Assembly (NCBI GenBank): GCA_963757525.1 | Contig: CAVWRM010000001.1 | Span: forward strand, 3,596,001 to 3,660,000 | From: CAVVWJ01 sp963757525 | GTDB taxonomy: Bacteria; Gemmatimonadota; Gemmatimonadetes; Gemmatimonadales; GWC2-71-9 | DNA length: 64,000 bases | Reading direction: 5' to 3' | Part shown: piece after piece, positions 32,580 to 41,626 of the stretch | Layout: each line of letters opens with the position of its first letter | How positions within the stretch are numbered: the stretch's first letter is position 1 | The notes under the pieces: generated by a model | What the model saw: only the letters and a program-made list of their open reading frames with translations | The model's database searches: none | Told to the model about the DNA's origin: nothing | Made by a program: the position numbers and the translations under genes

Positions 32580-33695
32580 ATGAGCGGAGTACGGGTACTG
32601 GTCGGCACGCGCAAAGGCGCGTTCGTCCTGACCTCGGACGGGAAACGCAGCCGATGGGAGGTCAGCGGCCCACACTTCGCGGGGTGGGAGATCTATCATC
32701 TCAAGGGATCGCCGGCCGATCCCGACCGACTCTACGCGTCGCAATCGAGCGGCTGGTCGGGTCAGGTGATGCAGCGCTCCGATGACGGCGGGAAGACGTG
32801 GGAAGCGGTGGGGAACACCTTCGCCTACGACGGCGTGCCGGGCACGCACCAGTGGTATGACGGCACCCAGCACCCCTGGGAATTCAAGCGGGTCTGGCAT
32901 CTCGAGCCGTCACTCACCGACCCGGATACGGTCTTCGCCGGGGTCGAGGACGCGGCGTTGTTCCGGTCGACCGACGGCGGCAATACCTGGCAGGAGCTGG
33001 CCGGCCTCCGTGGTCACGACTCGGGTCCTTCCTGGCAGCCGGGCGCAGGCGGCATGTGTCTCCATACGATCGTGCAGGACCCCGCGAGGCCGACGCGCAT
33101 GTTCATCGCCATCTCCGCTGCCGGCGTCTTTCGGACCGACGACGCGGGCGCGACGTGGACGCCGGTGAATCGCGGGCTTCGCTCCCAGTATATCCCGAAC
33201 CCCACGGCGGAGGTTGGCCACTGCGTGCACCGGATCGCGATGCACCCCTCGCGCCCGAACGTGCTGTTCATGCAGAAGCACTGGGACGTGATGCGGAGCG
33301 ACGACGGGGGCGACTCCTGGGCGGAGATCAGCGGCAATCTCCCGAGTGATTTCGGGTTCCCCATCGACGTCCACCCGCACGAGCCGGAAACCGTCTACGT
33401 GGTCCCGATCAAGAGCGACTCCGAGCACTATCCCCCCGAAGGCAAGCTTCGGGTGTATCGGAGCCGGAGCGGCGGCAACGAATGGGAGGCGCTCACCAAG
33501 GGCCTGCCCCAGAAGGACTGTTACGTGAACGTGCTGCGCGACGCCATGTCGGTGGATTCGCTCGACGAGTGCGGCGTGTATTTCGGGACCACCGGCGGGC
33601 AGGTCTACGCGTCGGCGGACGGCGGCGACAGCTGGGGGCCCATCGTGCGAGACCTTCCCGGCGTCCTGTCGGTGGAGGTCCAGACGCTGCGATGA
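32580..33695 (+). CDS. BNR/WD40-type beta-propeller protein (sialidase-like fold)
   Basis: This 371-residue cytoplasmic protein has repeated BNR Asp-box units (SDDGGKTWE, STDGGNTWQ, TDDAGATWT, SDDGGDSWA, SADGGDSWG), each in a propeller blade, giving a six- or seven-bladed beta-propeller. It has no signal peptide and lacks the Arg triad of true sialidases, so glycosidase activity is unlikely. AAGGAG lies before ATG 32580. Its stop overlaps the start of the MoaD/ThiS-like gene (ATGA), which indicates co-translation. Confidence 0.85.
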   Translation: MSGVRVLVGTRKGAFVLTSDGKRSRWEVSGPHFAGWEIYHLKGSPADPDRLYASQSSGWSGQVMQRSDDGGKTWEAVGNTFAYDGVPGTHQWYDGTQHPWEFKRVWHLEPSLTDPDTVFAGVEDAALFRSTDGGNTWQELAGLRGHDSGPSWQPGAGGMCLHTIVQDPARPTRMFIAISAAGVFRTDDAGATWTPVNRGLRSQYIPNPTAEVGHCVHRIAMHPSRPNVLFMQKHWDVMRSDDGGDSWAEISGNLPSDFGFPIDVHPHEPETVYVVPIKSDSEHYPPEGKLRVYRSRSGGNEWEALTKGLPQKDCYVNVLRDAMSVDSLDECGVYFGTTGGQVYASADGGDSWGPIVRDLPGVLSVEVQTLR

Positions 33696-33988
33696 TCCGG
33701 GTCGCCCTCCCTCAGCACCTGCGGCAGCTGGCCCGGATCGACGGGGAGGTGGCGCTCGAGATCGAGGGCCCCCCGACCCAGCGCGCGGTGCTCGACGCGC
33801 TCGAGGCACGGTATCCGGTGCTGAGGGGAACGGTCCGGAGCCAGACGGATCAGCGGCGCCGGCCCTTCATGCGGTTCTTCGCCTGCCAGCAGGACCTCTC
33901 GCACCAGAAACCCGACGAGCCGCTGCCGGACGCCGTCGCCTCGGGAGCGGAGCCGTTTCTCATCGTGGGCGCCATCGCCGGCGGCTAG
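33692..33988 (+). CDS. MoaD/ThiS-like ubiquitin-fold protein
   Basis: This 98-residue protein has the beta-grasp fold pattern of MoaD/ThiS: MIRVALPQHLRQLARI, EVALEIEGPPTQRAVLDALE and PFMRFFACQQDLSHQ in the middle, ending in IAGG. The C-terminal Gly-Gly is the adenylation and thiocarboxylation site of sulfur-carrier proteins. No molybdopterin or thiamine gene is nearby. It overlaps the stop of the propeller gene (ATGA), so the two are translationally coupled. This could be a sulfur carrier or a protein-modifying tag. Confidence 0.8.
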   Translation: MIRVALPQHLRQLARIDGEVALEIEGPPTQRAVLDALEARYPVLRGTVRSQTDQRRRPFMRFFACQQDLSHQKPDEPLPDAVASGAEPFLIVGAIAGG

Positions 33989-33997
33989 CGCGCCCGA

Positions 33998-35160
<1,163 letters not shown>

Positions 35161-35164
<4 letters not shown>

Positions 35165-35685
35165 CGTGGTGGGCGGGTCGCTCCGCGAGTCGGGCCGACC
35201 AGCTGCTCGAGCAGCGTCATGGCAGTCGCGGGCGTGTCGGCCTCGAGAAGAGGCGACTCGCGAACGACCGCCGTGAAGAACGCCCTCGCCGCGGGGGCCG
35301 CGCCGAGCAGGATGATCGGACGCCCCGACGCCAGCGACAGGGCGACCTCGGACGCGGTGCCTGGTCCCTCGACCCCGCACGCCACCACGACGTCGCTGCT
35401 GAGAACGTTGATCGCGTTCCTCGCGTCGCCCATGCCGGTGAACACCGCGAGGTCGACGTGCTCGCTCACCGGCCCGTCGGGCCCCGAAGGCAGGATCCCG
35501 ACCGTCAGGCTGCCCGCGACCGACTTGGCCCCGGCGCCGGCCGCGTCCATCACGCCGGCGGGCCGTCCGCCGGTGAGCAGCACCCACCCCGCCTGCGCCA
35601 CGCGCCGGCCCAACTCATGGGCGGCCTGCCTGGCGGCGGCGGTGCACTCGCCCGCGCCGACGATCCCGATGACCGGACGCCGCAT
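35161..35685 (-). CDS. TIGR00725 / LOG-like Rossmann-fold protein
   Basis: This 174-residue protein has the LOG/TIGR00725 signature: RRPVIGIVGAGECTAAARQA, LLTGGRPAGVMDAAG, FTGMGDARNAINVLSSDV and VEGPGTASEVALSLASGRP. Related LOG proteins bind nucleotides and some release cytokinin bases; the TIGR00725 branch has no known activity. ATG 35685 was chosen (start at the conserved MRRPVIG); an in-frame ATG at 35712 is possible. It overlaps the P1 peptidase start by four bases. Confidence 0.8.
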
Positions 35686-35744
35686 GTTTCCGAGCCCTTT
35701 CGTGGAAGGCATGCCACCCCACAAGGTAGCGGGGACTCCGCGCC

Positions 35745-35778
35745 TTGACGGTCCGTCAACCTCTGACTAAAGTCAGAG
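35745..35778 (+). promoter_or_regulatory. Promoter with two palindromes before the MarR-GNAT gene
   Basis: A -35-like TTGACG (35745-35750) and a -10-like TAAAGT (35768-35773) are separated by 17 bases. The -35 lies in a palindrome TTGACGG-T-CCGTCAA (35745-35759), and the -10 lies in CTCTGACT-AA-AGTCAGAG (35761-35778), an 8-bp-arm palindrome typical of a MarR operator. With this -10, transcription would start at about 35780, three bases before the ATG at 35783, so the mRNA would be leaderless. Confidence 0.6.
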
Positions 35779-35782
35779 AATA

Positions 35783-36664
35783 ATGGACGACCGGATCGAC
35801 CGGGTCCGCCGGTTCAATCGTCTCGTGACCCAGCGAGTCGGCGCGCTGGACGATCACTTTCTCGGCCGCGACCGCCCCCTCGGCGCCTCCCGTCTGCTGT
35901 TCGAGATCGGGGCCGGTGGCGCCGATCTTCGCGATCTCCGCCGGCGTCTCGACCTCGACTCGGGATATCTCAGCCGGCTGGTGAATCGACTCGCGCGCGA
36001 GGGACTCATCCATCTGCGCCCGAGGGCGGACGACGAACGGGTGCGCGAGGCCCGGCTCACCCCAAAAGGCCGGCGCGAGCTGCGTCTCATGAACGCGCGG
36101 GCGGACGATGTGGCGACCGCGCTTCTCACCCCCCTCACGCCCCCGCAACAGGCCCGCCTGGTCACCGCGATGGACGAGGTGCACCGGCTGCTGTACCTGG
36201 CGGGCCTGCGGATCGAGCGGGTCGACCCCGCCAGCCCCGACGCGCGCTGGTGCGTCGGGCAGTACTTCGAGGAGCTGAACCGGCGGTTCGAATCGGGATT
36301 CGATCCCGGTCTGAGCCTGCCCGCCGACGATGCCGACCTGGTTCCGCCGCACGGCGCCTTTCTGGTGGCGATCATCGACGGCGAGGTCGTCGCCGGAGGC
36401 GCGGTCAAGCGCATCTCGCGCGAAATGGGGTCACTCAAGCGGATGTGGGTAACCGAGATCGTCCGCGGCCTCGGCATCGGCCGGCGAGTGCTCGAGGCGC
36501 TCGAGCGGCAGGCACGTGAGCTCGGCGTCACCACGGTCAGGCTGGAAACGAATGGGGCGCTGAAGGAAGCGATCCGGCTCTATCGAACCGCGGGTTACAC
36601 GGAGGTGCCCCCGTTCAACTCGGACCCCTACGCGCAACACTGGTTCGAGAAGCGTCTTGCATAG
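35783..36664 (+). CDS. MarR-type regulator fused to GNAT acetyltransferase
   Basis: This 293-residue protein joins an N-terminal winged-helix MarR domain (about 1-140: GASRLLFEIGAGGADLRDLR, LDSGYLSRLVNRLAREGLIH, and the wing LRPRADDERVREARLTP) to a GNAT domain (about 145-293: AFLVAIIDGEVVAGG, RMWVTEIVRGLGIGRRVLEA with the acetyl-CoA loop GLGIGR, and LYRTAGYTEVPPFN). Such fusions probably acetylate a ligand or themselves while controlling DNA. The ATG follows a palindromic promoter by five bases and appears to be leaderless. Confidence 0.87.
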   Translation: MDDRIDRVRRFNRLVTQRVGALDDHFLGRDRPLGASRLLFEIGAGGADLRDLRRRLDLDSGYLSRLVNRLAREGLIHLRPRADDERVREARLTPKGRRELRLMNARADDVATALLTPLTPPQQARLVTAMDEVHRLLYLAGLRIERVDPASPDARWCVGQYFEELNRRFESGFDPGLSLPADDADLVPPHGAFLVAIIDGEVVAGGAVKRISREMGSLKRMWVTEIVRGLGIGRRVLEALERQARELGVTTVRLETNGALKEAIRLYRTAGYTEVPPFNSDPYAQHWFEKRLA

Positions 36665-36691
36665 CGGGCTCGAGCCGGTGCGCCGACACGA

Positions 36692-37033
36692 TTAATCCGT
36701 GGACTCGAGCGGCTCGACGATGACGGCGGTGCCGTAGCAGAGCACTTCGGTCACCCCCGACATGATCTCGGTGGCGTCGTAGCGGACGCCGATGACGGCG
36801 TTGGCGCCGCGGCGCTGGGCGTGGGCCATGAGGATATCGAAGGCGTCGCCCCGCGCGCGCTCGCACAGGTTGGTCAGCAGGTTGATGTGGCCTCCGAACA
36901 GGGTTTCCACCTTGGCGCCGATGGTCCCGAACAGCGACCGCGACCGTACCGTGACGCCCCGGACTACGCCGAGTGAATGCATGATGCGATAGCCGTCGAG
37001 CGTGAAGGCGGTGGTCGTCATCTCCTCACCCAT
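36692..37033 (-). CDS. YbjQ family (heavy-metal-binding domain) protein
   Basis: This 113-residue protein matches the YbjQ/DUF74 family: GYRIMHSLGVVRGVTVRSRS, VETLFGGHINLLTNLCERAR, ILMAHAQRRGANAVIGVRYD and IMSGVTEVLCYGTAVIVEPL. The family forms a pentameric ring and is named for possible metal binding; its role is unknown. ATG 37033 has GGAGG five bases upstream, so it was preferred over an in-frame ATG at 37021. Confidence 0.87.
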   Translation of the reverse strand: MGEEMTTTAFTLDGYRIMHSLGVVRGVTVRSRSLFGTIGAKVETLFGGHINLLTNLCERARGDAFDILMAHAQRRGANAVIGVRYDATEIMSGVTEVLCYGTAVIVEPLESTD

Positions 37034-37063
37034 CGGCTCCTCCGATCACCGACCCCGGCGCCG

Positions 37064-37243
37064 TCATTCGGCGCTCCCGCCGAGCTGCTCCAGGAAACGC
37101 TCCACCGCGTCCTGGCGCTGCACGAGAAGATGCCGCAGGTCGTGCTGGTCGGTGCGCGCGACCTCTCGCCGCAGCGTCGGGAGATAGTCGGCGAGGAGAT
37201 CGCGCAGGAGGACGGTGTCCTCATCGGAAAGAACGAGTTGCAT
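37064..37243 (-). CDS. Small helical protein (59 aa)
   Basis: This 59-residue open frame starts at ATG 37243 with GGAGG a few bases upstream. It begins MQLVLSDEDTVLLRDLLADY then LPTLRREVARTDQHDLRHLL, a pattern of two helices with a VLRDLL...LREVARTD core. Similar small proteins are common and uncharacterised. It ends 30 bases before the YbjQ gene and may be co-transcribed. Confidence 0.7.
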   Translation of the reverse strand: MQLVLSDEDTVLLRDLLADYLPTLRREVARTDQHDLRHLLVQRQDAVERFLEQLGGSAE

Positions 37244-37336
37244 ACATCCTCCAGGCGAGAGTGCGTGAGCAGGATGGAGGAATCACCATGACGGGGACGG
37301 GCTGACCGGATGCGGGAGGCGCTGCAGCCCGTCGCC

Positions 37337-37564
37337 TCAGCGATAATGCATGATGACGAACCGGAGCAGCACCAGGACGATGACGAGCACCAGGATAATG
37401 ACGAGGCCCACCGCGGCCTGGAGTCTCCGCGCCTTCGCGATGGCCTCCCGCTGGGCCCGTACGGCTTCCTGCTGGTTGGCGAGCGCGCGCCCGTAGGCGT
37501 CCACCTGCTGCCGCTGCAGGTCGCGGATCTCCTCCAGGAGGCGTACGACGCGATCCTCGTCCAT
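37337..37564 (-). CDS. Small coiled-coil membrane protein
   Basis: This 75-residue protein has an N-terminal coiled coil (about 1-45, DEDRVVRLLEEIRDLQRQQ and QREAIAKARRL) and one C-terminal membrane helix (about 50-70, VGLVIILVLVIVLVLLRFV). It belongs to no family I can name; the pattern is common in this kind of genome. It is likely anchored in the inner membrane with the coiled coil in the cytosol. It lies 17 bases before the DUF4177-like gene on the same strand. Confidence 0.65.
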   Translation of the reverse strand: MDEDRVVRLLEEIRDLQRQQVDAYGRALANQQEAVRAQREAIAKARRLQAAVGLVIILVLVIVLVLLRFVIMHYR

Positions 37565-37581
37565 CGCCGGCTCTCCGGGCC

Positions 37582-37797
37582 TCAGGTCCGGTCTCGCTGC
37601 AGCACGATTTCGGTGCGGCCGTCGAAGCCGAGGTCGCCCATTCCGACGACACGCCAGCCCTCGCCGCCGAGCCGGTTGAGGATCCCGGGGAGATCACCGC
37701 CGAGCGGCGAGTCGATCCCGTTGAGATACCAGGTCACTCCGCCGACCTCTCCGGCCTGATCGCGTCCGATGAGGACCGCGTACTCGTATGTGGTCAT
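37582..37797 (-). CDS. DUF4177-like small protein
   Basis: This 71-residue protein resembles the DUF4177 pattern: YEYAVLIGRDQAGEVGG, a central linker with YLNGIDSPL, and LNRLGGEGWRVVGMGDLGFD followed by strands EIVLQRD. The LN-xxGxEGWxVVG unit is the typical mark of these small beta-alpha proteins. Function is unknown. ATG 37797 opens the first strand. Confidence 0.7.
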   Translation of the reverse strand: MTTYEYAVLIGRDQAGEVGGVTWYLNGIDSPLGGDLPGILNRLGGEGWRVVGMGDLGFDGRTEIVLQRDRT

Positions 37798-37816
37798 CCG
37801 CGCCTCGAGCGTGTGG

Positions 37817-38626
37817 TCAATCGGGCTTCACCGCCGTCGCCACGACCGCTGGCGACGCGAACGTGACTCCGGCGCGATCGTGGACGACGTGCGGCCGCAA
37901 GGCAGTCTCGGCCTCACTGAGAATCGCCTCGATGACGCGCTCCTCGAGCACGATGCCGACGATCGGGAGCCAGTCGCGCACGTCGGCCTCGACCAGGCTC
38001 CGAATGCTGGGGAAGCGTCCCCGGCCCTGCTGGAGCCCGGTGCGGGCGTCCGGGATTCCGGCCGCTCGTAACGTGTCCGGCAGCCGGCTCCCCTCCCCCA
38101 TGACGAACGGCGCCCCCAGTGCTTCGGCGACCTTCGGTCCCGCGTGACGCTGCGCCAGCTCGACCTCGGCCCGATAGACCGGTGTATCGGCGAGCGACCC
38201 CCAGACCGCGACCGCCAGACGGCCACCGGGCACCAGCACCCGCATCATCTCCCGAAGCGCTCGCACCGGGTCGGGAAAGAACATCAGGCCGAACTGGCTG
38301 ACGACGGCGTCGAACGAATGGTCGGGAAACGGCAACGCGTCGGCGCTGCCCTGCCGCCAGGTGATGTCGGGACTCAGACGCGCGGCCACGGTGAGCATGC
38401 CCGCCGCCAGGTCGAGCCCGGTGACCGCTCCACCGGGCGCCGCGCGCACCGCGGCCGCCCGGGCGAGCACCCCCGTTCCGCATGCGACGTCGAGGACTCG
38501 ATCGCCGGGACCGACCCGCGCGGCGCCGGCGACTCGAGGCGCCCACTCTTCCATCAAGGCCGGGACCAGCTTGTCCTGATAACCCGCGGCCGACTCGATC
38601 TGCTCGCGAAGGGCCGTCTCACTCAT
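37817..38626 (-). CDS. SAM-dependent methyltransferase (class I)
   Basis: This 269-residue protein has the class I methyltransferase motifs in order: DRVLDVACGTGVLARAAA (motif I), ALDLAAGML-like GLDLAAGML (motif II), QGSADALPFPDHSFDAVV (motif III) and EMMRVLVPGGRLAVAVWG (post-motif). The substrate is unknown. ATG 38626 overlaps the last codons of the upstream acetyltransferase gene by eight bases. The C-terminal part (about 170-269) is helical and may carry the substrate site. Confidence 0.87.
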   Translation of the reverse strand: MSETALREQIESAAGYQDKLVPALMEEWAPRVAGAARVGPGDRVLDVACGTGVLARAAAVRAAPGGAVTGLDLAAGMLTVAARLSPDITWRQGSADALPFPDHSFDAVVSQFGLMFFPDPVRALREMMRVLVPGGRLAVAVWGSLADTPVYRAEVELAQRHAGPKVAEALGAPFVMGEGSRLPDTLRAAGIPDARTGLQQGRGRFPSIRSLVEADVRDWLPIVGIVLEERVIEAILSEAETALRPHVVHDRAGVTFASPAVVATAVKPD

Positions 38627-39116
38627 GCGGCGTCCCATGCCGGTCTGACACCGGTAAGCTGGCCGCAGGCGTCTCCGCGGGCACGCCGCCGTCGAGGCGG
38701 AACGTGAACATCACCGGTGGATCTGCGAGATCCGTCCCTCCGGCCGATTCGTACAGCCGGATCGCCGCGCCATTCGCGGGACTCGTGAGCACCCAGGCTT
38801 CCCGACAGCCGAGCGCCCGCCCGTGCGCGAACATGGTCTGCAGGACCCTCCGGCCGAGGCCCTGGCGCTGATGCGACGGGGCCACGCCCACCTCGTTGAT
38901 CCATAGCTCCACGGGCTTGTCAGGATGGACGTAATGGACGGCCGACGCGAAGCCCACCACCACGCCGTCCTCGAGAGCGACGGAGAGATGATGGCGCGCA
39001 TCGCGGAGGAACTCGCGCGCGAGGGCGGGATCGACGTCGTGATCGAAGACGCCGGGGGCGACTCGAGTCAGGACAGCCTCGTCATTCGGACCGAGAACGC
39101 GGAATTCTAAGCTCAT
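38619..39116 (-). CDS. GNAT family N-acetyltransferase
   Basis: This 165-residue GNAT protein shows RVLGPNDEAVLTRVAPGVFD at the start, the strand ELWINEVGVAPSHQRQGLGR with the acetyl-CoA loop HQRQGLGR, and ALGCREAWVLTSPANGAAIR then LYESAGG. The order and the EVGVAP...GRALG pattern resemble aminoglycoside-acetyltransferase-like (AAC(3)-I) proteins, but the substrate is not known and no resistance is claimed. Its 3' end overlaps the methyltransferase start; its 5' end overlaps the Ig-like gene by four bases (ATGA). Confidence 0.8.
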   Translation of the reverse strand: MSLEFRVLGPNDEAVLTRVAPGVFDHDVDPALAREFLRDARHHLSVALEDGVVVGFASAVHYVHPDKPVELWINEVGVAPSHQRQGLGRRVLQTMFAHGRALGCREAWVLTSPANGAAIRLYESAGGTDLADPPVMFTFRLDGGVPAETPAASLPVSDRHGTPHE

Positions 39117-39505
39117 CGGGTCTCCGTTCCCGGGCCGGCCTGCCAGGGCGTCACCACCACCTGCATGCCGGCGCCCGTGCCGTCATCGGAGTCGAGCCGG
39201 ATGTCGGCTCGACCCGCGCGCAGCGCCCGCACGACACCGGTGGAGTCCACGCTCGCGATGTCCGGGGCCGTGGACCGCCAGCGCACCCGGTGCGACCGAT
39301 CCGCACAGTCGAGGCAGCTGGTCCCCCGCTCGCAGGTCAGGCCATTCACCCGCACCTGAAGCGTGCCGCCGACGGGAAGGTCGGTGCTGGACGGTTCGAG
39401 CCGGACAAAGGCGCAGAGGCCCTCGGGGCTGGTCGCGAGGCGACACTCAGTGGTCCGAGACGACGCGGCCAGCAGCAACCAGAAGACGGCCTGAAATCGG
39501 AACAC
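39113..39505 (-). CDS. Exported Ig-like (Big-2-type) domain protein
   Basis: This 130-residue protein has a signal sequence (about 1-17) and one bacterial Ig-like domain: FVRLEPSSTDLPVGGTLQVR, RVRWRSTAPDIASVDSTGVV and RALRAGRADIRLDSDDG. Two pairs of Cys (TCERGTSCLDC) may form disulfides. Such single-domain exported proteins have no known role. The stop overlaps the start of the downstream acetyltransferase gene (ATGA). Confidence 0.72.
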   Translation of the reverse strand: MFRFQAVFWLLLAASSRTTECRLATSPEGLCAFVRLEPSSTDLPVGGTLQVRVNGLTCERGTSCLDCADRSHRVRWRSTAPDIASVDSTGVVRALRAGRADIRLDSDDGTGAGMQVVVTPWQAGPGTETR

Positions 39506-39564
39506 GCGTGCCTCGCCTTCCCATCCGTCAATCTACGATGTCGCGCGTCCTTCGCACCCGGCGC

Positions 39565-39951
39565 TCAGCGGCTGCGACGAGCCTTTCTGCGCCTGGCATT
39601 CCGCGCGACCTCGATTGCGGCCTCCACCCAGGGGCGCAAGGCCTCCGGATCCTCCAGCAGATCCTCGGGCACCCCGTAGTATTGCATGACCTCGCCCTGC
39701 TCGCCGCCGGGCCGAAACGGTCCCATGCCACGCTCCTCGAAGCGGCCACGGTTGGTATCGTCCACCTTCAGGTACAGCATGTCGTCGTCCATCAGGCCGA
39801 AGAAGAGATCGGTGGCGTAGATACCGACGCCGCCGAACATGCTTCGCGCCCGGATTCCCGGTGTCGCCCGGGCCAGCTGGTCGAGGACGAAGCTTCGGAA
39901 GCTGGGACTGACACTCACCTCAATCGCCCCCGGGCCGTGGTCATGACTCAA
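39565..39951 (-). CDS. TfoX N-terminal domain protein
   Basis: This 128-residue protein matches the TfoX-N family: FRSFVLDQLARATPGIRARS, MFGGVGIYATDLFFGLMDDD, MLYLKVDDTNRGRFEERGMG and a C-terminal helical tail with basic residues. The MFGGxGxYxxGxxFGLxxDD signature is nearly complete. TfoX-N domains occur alone in many bacteria and relate by fold to competence regulator TfoX, but free-standing forms have no established role. No DNA-uptake gene is near. Confidence 0.85.
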   Translation of the reverse strand: MSHDHGPGAIEVSVSPSFRSFVLDQLARATPGIRARSMFGGVGIYATDLFFGLMDDDMLYLKVDDTNRGRFEERGMGPFRPGGEQGEVMQYYGVPEDLLEDPEALRPWVEAAIEVARNARRRKARRSR

Positions 39952-39995
39952 AGATGAAGCCTCCGCCGGGGCGGGTCAAAACAGGGCCGTCTCCC

Positions 39996-40202
39996 TCAGA
40001 GGTCCTCCTGGATGAACCGGGGGCCGAGATGGATCGACCTGATGAACTGGACCTCGTCATACGGGTGCCGGTGCGGCCCCGGCCCGCGCCCGGGGAGCGC
40101 GCTCAGGAGAAAGGCGCAGATATTGACGTCGCCGTTGTCGGCGCCGACGAACTCGTGAGAGCTGCCTCGAACGGGCAGGTCCTGCTGACGGACTCGAATC
40201 AT
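39996..40202 (-). pseudogene. Cupin with internal in-frame deletion
   Basis: The 68 codons encode MIRVRQQDLPVRGSSHEFVG, GPGPHRHPYDEVQFI, then RSIHLGPRFIQEDL. The first part matches the N-terminus of a small cupin (SSHEF...GPxxHRHPYEEVFxVxEG), while the last 14 residues match its C-terminal strand (DIHxSPRFxxEDL). About 40 residues of the cupin core, including the second motif, are missing between DEVQFI and RSIHLG. The reading frame is intact, so a 68-residue peptide is made, but the barrel cannot be complete. Confidence 0.7.
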
Positions 40203-40232
40203 CCAGACGATGCTCCGGTGAATGTGACGACA

Positions 40233-40487
40233 TCATGCCTCCGGCGGCCGCCGAACGCTCGTCTCCTCCCGCCGCTGAATCAGACGGCGTTCGGCGTCGT
40301 CCAGTCTCTCCTCGACGTCGATGACGCGATCACCGACGTGTTCGAGCGCATCGAGTCGCCGCCGCGTGTCTTCGAGCAGCTCGTGATGGCGGGCGATCCG
40401 GCGCCGCTCGCGCTGCACGAACACGATGCCGCCCCAGACCCCCCCGGTGATGAGCGCCGTAACCAGCACCCAGACGATCTCGTTCAT
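40233..40487 (-). CDS. Small membrane-anchored coiled-coil protein
   Basis: This 84-residue protein has one N-terminal membrane helix (about 4-23, VWVLVTALITGGVWGGIVF) and a coiled-coil tail (about 28-76) with HHELLEDTRRRLDALEHVGD and ERLDDAERRLIQ. It looks like many phage-shock-like or divisome-adjacent small proteins but has no named family. The single-helix plus coiled-coil plan suggests a membrane-tethered adaptor. Confidence 0.6.
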   Translation of the reverse strand: MNEIVWVLVTALITGGVWGGIVFVQRERRRIARHHELLEDTRRRLDALEHVGDRVIDVEERLDDAERRLIQRREETSVRRPPEA

Positions 40488-40577
40488 GGCGCCGACAGTG
40501 CGCGGCCTGGGCCAGGATGAGGCCGGCGAACGTCGCCTGAAATCGGGTGAGCGGGTGGCGATCCGGTCACCGCCGGC

Positions 40578-41000
40578 TCACTCCCGGTGGACCTGATGTC
40601 CTGCTCGGGCCAAGGCGGCCACCGCCTTGTCGAGGTCCCGGGCCTTCACCAGTACGTAATCGGTCTCGAAGGTCGAGATGGCGAAGATGCTGAGTCCGGC
40701 GTCGGCCAGCGGGTCGGCGATCGCGGCAAGAATCCCGATGAGGTCGAGCGGAAGGTTGCCGCGTACGCGGAGTGCTCGATAGCCACGCTCGCATCGCACA
40801 TGTGCCGGCACGGCGGATTCCACCGTCGTAATGGACAGCTCCTCGGCGGTCCGACTGACAGTGAGGAACGGGCTGCCGGTCGCCGCCCAGGAAGGCGTCG
40901 TCGCGTCGGCCGGCAATCGGCAGACTGCCAGTGTATCCGGCAGCAGCTCCAGGGGCAGGTGGGGGCGAGAAACAGGAGCGGGCTGTTGCGCGGCGGCCAT
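40578..41000 (-). CDS. ACT domain protein
   Basis: This 140-residue protein begins after a Pro-rich stretch with LELLPDTLAVCRLPADAT and has two ACT-type units: PFLTVSRTAEELSITTVESA (about 43-62) and LIGILAAIADPLADAGLSIF with DYVLVKARDLDKAVAAL. The arrangement matches small ACT/CASTOR-like amino-acid-binding proteins. It could sense an amino acid. Translation may start at ATG 41000; an in-frame upstream stretch resembling a signal lacks a normal start codon. It lies 53 bases past the stop of the isochorismatase-like gene. Confidence 0.78.
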   Translation of the reverse strand: MAAAQQPAPVSRPHLPLELLPDTLAVCRLPADATTPSWAATGSPFLTVSRTAEELSITTVESAVPAHVRCERGYRALRVRGNLPLDLIGILAAIADPLADAGLSIFAISTFETDYVLVKARDLDKAVAALARAGHQVHRE

Positions 41001-41053
41001 GACGAGTGGACTCCCCGCGAGCGCCGTGAAGGCGATCGCGAACCGAAGCAGGG

Positions 41054-41626
41054 TCAGGCGTGGCGTACGCCGCCCGCCGACTGAACGACGTCGCCGGCGC
41101 TTCGCACAGTCGCGAATTCGCCGTGGAGGCTGGCCAACGCGGCGCGATGCATGAGGTCGGCGCTGTAGTGACTTCCGTCCGGGCCCTGGCGCTCGAACGT
41201 CGCCGTCGCGTCCTCCACCACCGTGACCGTGAAGCCCAGGTTACCGGCCATCCGCACCGTGGTGGAGACGCAGTGGTCGGTCGTGATCCCCGCCACGACG
41301 AGCTCCTGGATGCCATTGTTCCGGAGGTGAGCCTCGAGACCCGTGCCGATGAAGGCGCTGTTGACGTGCTTCTGAAACACGGGCTCCCCGGCCCGCGGCA
41401 GCGCTTCCGCCTTGAAGGCGTGGCCGGGGCGATCCTGACGGAGTGGTGACTGTGGCTCCAGCGACAGGTGCTGGACATGGATGACCGGCCGGCCGGTTGC
41501 GCGCCAGGTGGAGAGCAGCTCGGCGATCCGGCGCTCCGCACCGGGATTGTTGCGCGACCCCCATTTGGGATCGTCCATCCCCTGCTGCACGTCCACCAGC
41601 AGCAGCGCGGCACGGGGAGAGAGCAT
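41054..41626 (-). CDS. Isochorismatase-like cysteine hydrolase
   Basis: This 190-residue enzyme has the catalytic triad of the isochorismatase-like family: Asp in LLLVDVQQGM, Lys in FQKHVNSAFIG and Cys in TTDHCVSTTVR. The family includes nicotinamidases and N-carbamoylsarcosine amidases; the substrate is unknown here. A cis-peptide motif precedes the Cys (VAGITTDHC), as usual. ATG 41626 was chosen because the VDVQ strand follows soon after; an ATG at 41674 would add 16 residues with no homologous pattern. Confidence 0.88.
   Translation of the reverse strand: MLSPRAALLLVDVQQGMDDPKWGSRNNPGAERRIAELLSTWRATGRPVIHVQHLSLEPQSPLRQDRPGHAFKAEALPRAGEPVFQKHVNSAFIGTGLEAHLRNNGIQELVVAGITTDHCVSTTVRMAGNLGFTVTVVEDATATFERQGPDGSHYSADLMHRAALASLHGEFATVRSAGDVVQSAGGVRHA

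Noticed and set aside
38619..39116. Aminoglycoside resistance (AAC(3)-I) call
   Set aside because: The similarity is limited to the general GNAT layout; without a search, resistance should not be claimed.
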